Below the pieces are notes generated by a model, which was not told where the DNA came from, searched no databases, and saw only the letters and a program-made list of their open reading frames with translations. Positions 45,305-52,564 of a stretch of DNA of 64,000 nucleotides are shown here, in pieces. The position numbers and the translations under genes are program-made. Location of the stretch: the NCBI RefSeq assembly GCF_000429925.1, contig NZ_KE386985.1:285739-349738 (forward strand). Reading direction: 5' to 3'. The stretch comes from Desulfatirhabdium butyrativorans DSM 18734 (GTDB lineage Bacteria; Desulfobacterota; Desulfobacteria; Desulfobacterales; Desulfatirhabdiaceae). Every line of letters begins with the position of its first letter. Position 1 is the first letter of the stretch.

Positions 45305-46209
45305 GATGCGATCCGTTTCTTCACGTAATCGAGATAGAGTTGGGCACAATCGATGTTGCAGGCTGTTTTTAGCCCCTTGAAACCACCGAATGCCGATACT
45401 TCGAACACCACCGGTCCGGCCTCCGTTTCCGCGACATCGACGCTCGTAAAATCCAGTTGAAACAATGCCTGCGCTCTTTGCGCGATTGCGATCGTCTGGG
45501 GATCTGGCGTGTATGGCACATATCTTCCACCATTTGCCGTTGTGGTGTTCCAGCTCGGTGTATCGTTTTTACGGGCGTAGGTCGCAACATATTCCCCGCC
45601 TAAAAAGACGATGCCGAGATCCCTGCCTTGCAGATTCACGCGTTTTTGCAGATAGAGAATCGGATTGTTATTTCGGAACGATTCGAGTTGGATGTAGGCA
45701 CCGGGATGGTCTTCGATCAGCTCCATTCCTCTGGCCTTGGTGGAATACAAAGGTTTCAGGACGGCTTCGCCGTATTCTTGCAGTTGGCGCAAGGCTGCGG
45801 CACTGTCTTCGGTGATGCAGGTCGGCGGCATGGGGATGTTTGCGATTCGAAGCGCAATGGTACAACTGAGCCGGTCCAGCACACGGAGGATGTGGATGGG
45901 CCGGGAGAAGATCCGCACGCCCCGGCTTTCCAGGAAATGCAGGATTTCCAATCGATCCAGCAGATTCGGAGAATAATACGGCCCGATCTTCTTGATGATG
46001 ATGGCATCGAGTGTGCAAAGATCCAGCCCGTTCCAGTGGACTATCCCCCGATCCAGATCCAGCATGATCTGTTCCATATTGATCAGCAACCGCTTGCCCG
46101 TGAAACGGGCCACCGTATCGGCAAGTCGTTCCGATGACCATCCGCCGGGATTCCCGATGACGGCAATGTTCGGTTTTTTCCGATTTCCGCCTATATCAAT
46201 TTGTGTCAT
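45301..46209 (-). CDS. ATP-grasp enzyme of the GAK system
   Basis: The 302-residue product has a RimK-like ATP-grasp fold: an N-terminal domain (IAVIGNPGGWSSERLADTV, DAIIIKKIGPYYSP), the ATP-binding AVLKPLYSTKARGMEL, and the metal-binding C-terminal VVFEVSAFGGFKGL. Such enzymes ligate a carboxylate to an amine using ATP. The substrate is unknown. It starts at ATG 46209, overlapping the stop of the PhoU-APH gene (TGATG), and is itself coupled to the kinase gene. Confidence 0.85.
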   Translation of the reverse strand: MTQIDIGGNRKKPNIAVIGNPGGWSSERLADTVARFTGKRLLINMEQIMLDLDRGIVHWNGLDLCTLDAIIIKKIGPYYSPNLLDRLEILHFLESRGVRIFSRPIHILRVLDRLSCTIALRIANIPMPPTCITEDSAAALRQLQEYGEAVLKPLYSTKARGMELIEDHPGAYIQLESFRNNNPILYLQKRVNLQGRDLGIVFLGGEYVATYARKNDTPSWNTTTANGGRYVPYTPDPQTIAIAQRAQALFQLDFTSVDVAETEAGPVVFEVSAFGGFKGLKTACNIDCAQLYLDYVKKRIAS

Positions 46210-47888
46210 CACAAGGCCTCCAAAAAGAGGATGTCTTCCGAAAACGAGAATGAGCCCCAGTCGTTTCGGTCGGCATGCGAGCGGATCTTTTCCATCAGAT
46301 AATGCGATCGCAGCACCATTTCTTTGGCGAATGCCTGATGCTGTTCAAACCGAATGGATGTGTAAAAATTTCGGCAAAGCCCCAGTGCCAGGCGCGCCTG
46401 AAACGTCGTATCCTGGTGGGTTTTCGAAAACCGGAGCAACAGACCGAAAAATTCAGCGATCATCTCGTTCAACCGTTCCCGGAGAATCGGTTCAAACGCG
46501 GGCAATCGAAACAGGGAAACCAGAAAAACGGCTGCGTCTTCAACGTAATCTCCGTCATGGGAGCGATACACATCAATGTAGTAAATCCGCTGGGCTTCGT
46601 GGTCGTAGACGATGTTGTTCACATTGAAATCCCCGTGACAGAATACGGACAGCGGGGCCTCGAGCGTCGCTTCGATTTCGGCGCATTGACGGATCAAATG
46701 GATCGTCGAGGGGATATGCAATTCGCCGAGATATTTTTCGGAACGCACCAATGCTGGATGGAGCCGGTTGCTTTCGTCGATTCTGGCAAGCAATTGTTTC
46801 ATGAATTGCACCGGAACCGGTTGCAACCGCAGGCTTCGCGCCCAGATTTCTTCGATCACCTCTTGCAGCAGGAAGAGGGCGTTTTGGACGATTTCGGTTT
46901 CAGCCGACAACAACACCTCCTCGAAGGTACATCCCGGCAAGAATTCGATCAGCAACGATGCGGTTTCGCTGGTTTCGTGATAACCGAACACACGGGGTGT
47001 CAAACCCGGGAAAAAGGATTGCCAGCGAAGCAGGTTATTTTTCTCACGGAGAATTTTGTTCTTGTTGCCTTCTTTGAAAATCCCTTGTGAATTGTCAGTG
47101 TTATCCGTTTTTGTGCCGATCAGCGAAATCCGGCATCCGGATCGCGTACCCCAGATCGACTTCATTTTGATTTTCGAAAAATCGTCCGTATATCCACATC
47201 GGCTGAGGGTTTCTTGCAGGGCCTCAAACTGATGAATCTTGATTTTTTCACCCATGATGGCGAACAACAACGCTTCTCCGATGTTTAGCAGCGAATCGCC
47301 GATTCGCTCAAGATAGCGAAAAATGAACAGACTCGTAATCAGATCGGGTGGGGCGCCTCCCTGCTGCAGCTCCTGGAGGATACGGCGAAAACACTTATTA
47401 TACAGGATATCCAGCCGGTATTCCGACCTGCAGATTTCCAGTGCATCCGAAAGGCTTCTTCCCTCGAAGGCCGGATGAATTTTCATGGCCTCTGTTTCAA
47501 TCACTTTCAGCATGGGTTGGTGGTCGAATCGCTGGATGAAGGCCGGATCGGAAAAGTATTCGACTTGTCGGGCGATGTTGACGCAGAAATCGGCGATGCG
47601 TTCCAAATTGACGGAAATCGTATGAATGGCCCGCAGCGAGTTGATTTCATTCTGATCGATGTGCTCACCGCCGTGAATCCGCGAAAAGCAGGCGTTTTCG
47701 ACAATGGTCTTCAGGTTGTCGATGTAATCATCCCGCGAGGCCATTTTCTTGAAGAAAAAGGAACCGGGCTGTTTCAACAAGTCTGATGTCGTTTGAATCT
47801 GGCCGATGATTTCGGTCCAGAGAAATTTGAAATTTTCCCGGAGTTCATCCAGTTTGCTGGAGGAATCAGGTGGATATTTGAATGGCAT
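46209..47888 (-). CDS. PhoU-aminoglycoside phosphotransferase-like fusion protein
   Basis: The 559-residue protein joins two folds. Residues 10-235 are PhoU-like helices (ISVNLERIADFCVNIARQVEYF, FRYLERIGDSLLNIGEALLF, the E/D-containing repeats that bind metal in PhoU). Residues 265-550 are a kinase of the APH/choline kinase type, with CHGDFNVNNIVYD (catalytic loop) and IYYIDVYRSHDGDYVEDAA (metal motif). PhoU proteins report phosphate status, so this looks like a phosphate-sensing small-molecule or protein kinase. SD GAGGGA precedes the ATG; the gene overlaps the second amphi-Trp gene. Confidence 0.8.
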   Translation of the reverse strand: MPFKYPPDSSSKLDELRENFKFLWTEIIGQIQTTSDLLKQPGSFFFKKMASRDDYIDNLKTIVENACFSRIHGGEHIDQNEINSLRAIHTISVNLERIADFCVNIARQVEYFSDPAFIQRFDHQPMLKVIETEAMKIHPAFEGRSLSDALEICRSEYRLDILYNKCFRRILQELQQGGAPPDLITSLFIFRYLERIGDSLLNIGEALLFAIMGEKIKIHQFEALQETLSRCGYTDDFSKIKMKSIWGTRSGCRISLIGTKTDNTDNSQGIFKEGNKNKILREKNNLLRWQSFFPGLTPRVFGYHETSETASLLIEFLPGCTFEEVLLSAETEIVQNALFLLQEVIEEIWARSLRLQPVPVQFMKQLLARIDESNRLHPALVRSEKYLGELHIPSTIHLIRQCAEIEATLEAPLSVFCHGDFNVNNIVYDHEAQRIYYIDVYRSHDGDYVEDAAVFLVSLFRLPAFEPILRERLNEMIAEFFGLLLRFSKTHQDTTFQARLALGLCRNFYTSIRFEQHQAFAKEMVLRSHYLMEKIRSHADRNDWGSFSFSEDILFLEAL

Positions 47889-48141
47889 TGCCCTTGTCCC
47901 TCAGGATATCGGATGGGAAATCGTTCCAGGACAATTTGATCGTGATTTTCGATTTTCCGGGTTTCCGCTTCGCTTTCAGAGAAAACCGAATCAATTCCGT
48001 CGGTGCCAGCAGGACGCTTTCTTTCTCAGAACGCAACAGAATCTTGCCGTTTTCGATTCCTTCGATCAGCGTGTTCAGGTATTGTCGCATCGTTTCTCTG
48101 TCTTGAACGGCTTCATAATCGAATTTTTCCATTTCGGACAT
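47866..48141 (-). CDS. Amphi-Trp domain protein 2 (GAK cluster)
   Basis: The 91-residue product has the amphi-Trp layout: MRQYLNTLIEGIENGKILLR, then strands with KPGKSKITIKLSW. It starts after AAGGAGG and its end overlaps the PhoU-APH start by 23 bases. This is the second such protein in the cluster, so a heterodimer or two partner enzymes are possible. Confidence 0.8.
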   Translation of the reverse strand: MSEMEKFDYEAVQDRETMRQYLNTLIEGIENGKILLRSEKESVLLAPTELIRFSLKAKRKPGKSKITIKLSWNDFPSDILRDKGNAIQIST

Positions 48142-48165
48142 AGCGTTCCTCCTTATTTTCGTTCA

Positions 48166-49356
48166 TCACTGTGGATCGGTTTTGGGCATCTCTTCACCCA
48201 AACGGGCTTTGTATTCCTCGATAACGCATTTTCGGCTCATGTTGGCCGTAATCAGAGCCTTTCGAATGGGAATTTCTTCCCATGCCGGCTGAACGCCGAT
48301 CTCTCGAGCGGCCTTTTCAGGGTCTTGTTTATCGACGTCCCGTATTTTTTCCCCCATGTGGGTGTCATCCCCCATAAAGAGCAGCAGCCTTTTGCTGGAG
48401 CGTATTTGAACGGCGTTTTTCCGGTTGACCACGGAAATCAGAAATTCCGTATAGCGACGGGACTGCGGATTCCAGATTTCATAGCCATCCACATCGTAAT
48501 CTGCGAGCAAAATGGGCCAAAACTGTTCGGGATGGGGAATGACGATGCCGCCGCCTAACGATCGGACTTCTTCAATAATCTCCGATGTCCGGTAGAAATA
48601 TCGCATGGGGAATTGGGATTTGACGATTTGTTTGACAGCGTGCAAAAAAATCTGGGCGCGATTGATCCATGCATCTCCATATTCCGGTCGATATTCATCC
48701 AGAAAATCCCGCAACAGCTTGTTCTTGAACACTTCAATCGGGATTTTGTCATAATGATGTCCGATTAACAGCGACAGTTTCTTCATCTGTGCCTGTACAA
48801 ACCGGATGCATTCGTCGTTTGCACCGGTTTCGGTAGCAGCAAGCTGAATACGGCTTTCGTTCGGCTTGATCAGCGTATCGAGCAAGTCGTTCATCTGATG
48901 CTGACGGTATTTTAGCGTATATGCGAGCATGGACTTGAGAACATGAGCGGATTGGACCCGGCGTTCATGAAAATGCAGCAGCAATTGCACCTTCTGATTG
49001 AATCCTTTGGAGTAAGCATCGATTTCGACCCCTGCATATTCGTGAAAGCACAGCAATTCATTGTGTTGGGTGGGGATGATCAACGACTTTTTCATATTGG
49101 GGAACGTATTGTGGATTCGCTGCTCGACCAGTTCCAAAGGAATATGTTCCGGATGCCAATGAACGGCCAGGACGGTTTCTTGCCGGGGATACAGGGTGGC
49201 AGGGTTGACGATGCGATCGACCTGTTCAGACGACAAACGGGTCGTTGTAATTTTGGCGAAAATCGCTTCGTCGTTTTCCGTGAGCTCTTCGGAAAACATG
49301 CGGGAAAATTGCGGATTCAAGGGAATACATTCAGATTTGGGTTTCACCAGGACCAT
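48166..49356 (-). CDS. PHP-like metal-dependent hydrolase, GAK cluster
   Basis: The 396-residue protein is unknown to me by name, but carries histidine-rich motifs like those of PHP phosphoesterases: HWHPEHIP near residue 67, IIPTQHNELLCFHEYAGVEID, LLLHFHERR, IVIPHPEQFWPI and MGDDTHMGEK near the end. These would give a multi-metal site. GGGAGG precedes the ATG. Its place between the XXXCH and amphi-Trp genes suggests it removes phosphate from a product of this cluster; that is inference. Confidence 0.6.
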   Translation of the reverse strand: MVLVKPKSECIPLNPQFSRMFSEELTENDEAIFAKITTTRLSSEQVDRIVNPATLYPRQETVLAVHWHPEHIPLELVEQRIHNTFPNMKKSLIIPTQHNELLCFHEYAGVEIDAYSKGFNQKVQLLLHFHERRVQSAHVLKSMLAYTLKYRQHQMNDLLDTLIKPNESRIQLAATETGANDECIRFVQAQMKKLSLLIGHHYDKIPIEVFKNKLLRDFLDEYRPEYGDAWINRAQIFLHAVKQIVKSQFPMRYFYRTSEIIEEVRSLGGGIVIPHPEQFWPILLADYDVDGYEIWNPQSRRYTEFLISVVNRKNAVQIRSSKRLLLFMGDDTHMGEKIRDVDKQDPEKAAREIGVQPAWEEIPIRKALITANMSRKCVIEEYKARLGEEMPKTDPQ

Positions 49357-49399
49357 TTGCCTCCCTTTTGCTGCAGTCGTTCATCGGACGAATGGGGCA

Positions 49400-49936
49400 T
49401 CATTTGTGATGGCATGCCTTTTTCATCGCTGATATATTGACCCATACCTCCCGAAAACCTTCTACATTGGTTTTCAAGTAGGCTTGTTGAAGTGCACGGA
49501 TCAGATCGAGGAACTCCGGATACCGTTCATCTCCATAACCTGGGTATGTCGTCATTTCTGCTGCATGTTTGCAGAATAAATCCATCTCGACGTTGGATGG
49601 TAACCGTCCCTCTTCCAGGAGGCCTTCGATCGATTGAAACAATTTTTTTAACCGTTTCTTCAAGACAGGGTATTCGGGTTTTTCTGCCAAGGGAGAGCCC
49701 TCGGTCTGCGTTTCCGTTGCTTCCACCGAATCACGACGGTATTTGATTTTGCATTCGATCAGTGGCTGGTTCATTGTCTTACGAATACGGAGTTTCAGCT
49801 TCTTGATTCGATCAAAGTCCAGAGGCTGTCGTTCGGAGGAAATCACTTTGCCGGAAAGATCTTCAAGTATCCGCTGGAGGAAAGAAATGGCATCAGCACC
49901 AAAGACGATGAATTCCTGCGTGTTTTTTCGTTTCAT
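49400..49936 (-). CDS. GAK system XXXCH protein
   Basis: The 178-residue product ends with ISAMKKACHHK, the XXXCH motif: like a heme-binding CxxCH whose first Cys is lost. Before it are TYPGYGDERYPEFLDLIRA and a helical bundle that recall cytochrome c-prime. The N-terminal half (residues 1-90) is a separate amphi-Trp-like domain with LKLRIRKTMNQPLIECKIKY. I start at the ATG 49936 after GGGGTG; a GTG at 49945 would add three residues. Function unknown. Confidence 0.75.
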   Translation of the reverse strand: MKRKNTQEFIVFGADAISFLQRILEDLSGKVISSERQPLDFDRIKKLKLRIRKTMNQPLIECKIKYRRDSVEATETQTEGSPLAEKPEYPVLKKRLKKLFQSIEGLLEEGRLPSNVEMDLFCKHAAEMTTYPGYGDERYPEFLDLIRALQQAYLKTNVEGFREVWVNISAMKKACHHK

Positions 49937-50033
49937 GTCAGTCACCCCATGATTGCTTCTGACCTTTATTGGTTTTTTCTGCCTGAAGAACTCTTTTGCC
50001 GCATAGGTTCGAATCCTGGATACCGTTCGGTGA

Positions 50034-50258
50034 TCACCGCGGGTGGCCTTTTTCCGTATCGTTCAACGCATCTGTTTTGGCATCCTCTTTGGATAATTCA
50101 TTGAATGCTTGTATCAATATGTCGGTTTCCGTACGTTTTCGAGGATACACCCAACGCTTTGCCGCACAGAACCAGATGATCCACAGCAGAATCAGAAAAA
50201 TCGTCCAACCGACCATTTCAAAAATCCTTTTGAGTAGAAGAGACTTTTTTTCTATCAT
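50034..50258 (-). CDS. Small single-span membrane protein
   Basis: The 74-residue product has one hydrophobic segment (VGWTIFLILLWIIWFCAAKRW, roughly residues 15-37) and a charged tail with TDILIQAFNELSKEDAKTD. I do not recognise it, and no good ribosome binding site precedes the ATG. It keeps the orientation and spacing of the cluster and may be a real accessory subunit. Confidence 0.5.
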   Translation of the reverse strand: MIEKKSLLLKRIFEMVGWTIFLILLWIIWFCAAKRWVYPRKRTETDILIQAFNELSKEDAKTDALNDTEKGHPR

Positions 50259-50337
50259 CGATTTGTTAGGAAATGATTAGCGTTTTATTAAAAAATGATG
50301 AGGATGGGGTATCGTATAAAGGTCAATCCGGAACGTT

Positions 50338-51393
50338 CTATATTTGGTCCGGATATACAAAAATCTGGAGATGGGATCCCGTCACCCGGCTTCTTCCCGT
50401 ATAGAGAAATATGCCAAGGGCGATGCCTTCGAGAAAGAGAAGCACCTGTGGACTCCACAAGGCTTCGAGCCCGACAAGAATATCCAGGGGAAGATCGCTG
50501 CCTTGGACAGGGGAAGCGAAGACAATGAGAGCAGCCAAGGGGATCGATGCGAGCGAGAGCCACTGATATGCCGTGATGAAACCGACCCCTCGAAAATCCG
50601 CTCGAAAAAATTCGGATATCCAGCGCCAGAGCTTTTCGACGCAAACAGCAATCAGGAATGCCGTCGAAAAATTGCCGTTCAGGTGGAAAACCATGGAAAC
50701 GCATCCGGTAAGAGAAAGGACGATGCAAGTCATGGCTTGAACCGGCACCACCGCTTGACCATCCAGGTGATGGGCGTAAGCGATTTTCTTCGATTTTCCG
50801 GTGAACACAAAGCAAAATCGGCTGAAGATGCGTTGCATCCGGACGGGGTAGCTTGCGATCGGCCTGCCGTAACAGCATCCGAAACTGATACAGGCAAGAC
50901 GGCCGATGCTCTCGCCGAAACAGTATGCAATGCTCAATGCCGACATCACCGGCAACAGCGGAAGCGAAAGGCCATCAGGTCGCTCGGTGGCGATGTTGAT
51001 CCCCAAAACGATCATGGGCGCAAACACCATTCCGGCAAAAGCCGCACCGGCCACCGTGAAGGTATTGGGCTTGCCCTCGATGAACCGGGCGATGATCTTT
51101 GCTGCCGGCAGGCAAAGAATCGAAATCAGGAAAATCAATGCCATCCATTGGTTTCTCGGAACGCCTCCGGTTGCCAGCAGCAGGATCAATATGGCGGCTG
51201 CAAAGGTGTAGGCCAATGCATTGAACACGCCGTAAAACGTCAGATTCAGTCCGCTCCAGCTCCCTGAATCCATCTGTTTGTCCGGAATGACGGCAAACAC
51301 TTGCCAGCGTTCCCGAGGCAGGTGGCCAAAACCCCAGGCCAGCAATCCGGTGAGGCTGCAGATCAGAACAGCCAGAAAAATGAAATTGTGCAT
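50338..51393 (-). CDS. Lgt-like multispanning membrane protein
   Basis: The 351-residue protein resembles prolipoprotein diacylglyceryl transferase: about eight membrane segments and GESIGRLACISFGCCYGRP near residue 172, like the Lgt signature around its essential Arg. It is not the housekeeping Lgt, being longer at the N-terminus and sitting in a different cluster, so it may move a lipid moiety onto another acceptor. AAGGAGG sits five bases before the ATG at 51393. It follows the phosphatidylserine decarboxylase gene. Confidence 0.7.
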   Translation of the reverse strand: MHNFIFLAVLICSLTGLLAWGFGHLPRERWQVFAVIPDKQMDSGSWSGLNLTFYGVFNALAYTFAAAILILLLATGGVPRNQWMALIFLISILCLPAAKIIARFIEGKPNTFTVAGAAFAGMVFAPMIVLGINIATERPDGLSLPLLPVMSALSIAYCFGESIGRLACISFGCCYGRPIASYPVRMQRIFSRFCFVFTGKSKKIAYAHHLDGQAVVPVQAMTCIVLSLTGCVSMVFHLNGNFSTAFLIAVCVEKLWRWISEFFRADFRGVGFITAYQWLSLASIPLAALIVFASPVQGSDLPLDILVGLEALWSPQVLLFLEGIALGIFLYTGRSRVTGSHLQIFVYPDQI

Positions 51394-51452
51394 CGCATCC
51401 TCCTTGAAGGTATTGTCCTTCGGCAAACACGGCCAACAGGCGCCAACCCCTC

Positions 51453-52562
51453 TTACAGACCAGCCTCGTTTGTAATCGTCATACCAGGGCACTTTTCGCC
51501 AGACATTTCATGAAACAGGTAATGGGGGACATCGATGGGATGCGCTATGGTTTCGCGGTTCGCAGAAGCGATATCGGAACGGACGAGCACGTCCGTTTCC
51601 ACCAGATGACAACCGAAACCGATGCTGTAGCGGCTGCTCACATCCTGACGCCATTGGTTCTGCAGCAGATCGGATGAGAAGCGGATACGGTCTTTTTCGA
51701 AAATCAGCAGGGTCGTCGAACTCCCCGGTCTGAAAAGGCTCTTGGGTTGCCCTTTTCGGACGAACATACCGGAAGAGATGGGCTTGGGCGATTCATAACG
51801 CTTATCGCTGTAACATTGAACGATGTCGCCGATCATCAGGGCGGCGATTTCGATTATGGCGACATAACCGATACCGGTTCCATCGGCGACGTCCGTATCG
51901 ACAATACTGACGGTTCTGCGGTTCTTGGATAAGGGGGTGACTGCCTGAATGGCGGCCGTCGGATTGCAGGCGTGATACAGACCGGAGATATCATAGATAT
52001 CCGCTATATAACCCGATACGGGCATGTGGTTGTAGTGGTATTTGTCGGGCGTCAGGCGAAAGACGGCGAAATCGCCTCCCCGGAACAGCGCCCGCCATTC
52101 GGGGTGATGCAATCCGAGCAGTTCGTCGTATTCGAACAATTTATCCTTGATGTGAAGGCTGCTGTCGGTTGAAAACGAGCCGACAAGTACTCGGGCATCC
52201 GATGGCGATACGATGGCGTTCTGGTTTTCGTTCATTGGGCGGCATTCCCAATAGCGGATCTGACGTTCGAACAATTCGCGAAATGTATTCATCCTTTGGA
52301 TATCCTTTACGAATTCGGTTTCATTGATTTTCAGGGAACAAACGGTGCGCCTGATGTGTTCGGGGTGAATGGGGCGCATGAGGTCATAGTGGAACCAGCC
52401 CAGGAGCTTGGAAAACCTTCCCGAAACAAGCGCCCGGAACATCGCACCGGGTCTTTCCCGAAGCCGGTTGTACATCCAGAATATCACCCGGTCTCCAAGC
52501 AATGTTTCGTTTTGGACGGCCCCGGTTGAGCGATCGACATACTGATGCGGTAAGGCCCTCAT
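51453..52562 (-). CDS. Phosphatidylserine decarboxylase family protein
   Basis: The 369-residue product matches the phosphatidylserine decarboxylase family (PF02666): the central VSPSDARVLVGSFS, FRLTPDKYHYNHMPVSGYI, and the cleavage region FRPGSSTTLLIFEK, where the Gly-Ser-Ser would yield the pyruvoyl group. It makes phosphatidylethanolamine, or decarboxylates a related lipid. It starts two bases after the stop of the 808-residue gene, so it is coupled to it, not to a phosphatidylserine synthase gene. Confidence 0.85.
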   Translation of the reverse strand: MRALPHQYVDRSTGAVQNETLLGDRVIFWMYNRLRERPGAMFRALVSGRFSKLLGWFHYDLMRPIHPEHIRRTVCSLKINETEFVKDIQRMNTFRELFERQIRYWECRPMNENQNAIVSPSDARVLVGSFSTDSSLHIKDKLFEYDELLGLHHPEWRALFRGGDFAVFRLTPDKYHYNHMPVSGYIADIYDISGLYHACNPTAAIQAVTPLSKNRRTVSIVDTDVADGTGIGYVAIIEIAALMIGDIVQCYSDKRYESPKPISSGMFVRKGQPKSLFRPGSSTTLLIFEKDRIRFSSDLLQNQWRQDVSSRYSIGFGCHLVETDVLVRSDIASANRETIAHPIDVPHYLFHEMSGEKCPGMTITNEAGL

Positions 52563-52564
52563 GG

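Noticed and set aside
50005-50020. GGTTCGAATCC, a tRNA T-loop-like sequence
   Set aside because: No acceptor stem, D arm or anticodon arm can be folded round it, and it lies just upstream of the XXXCH gene.
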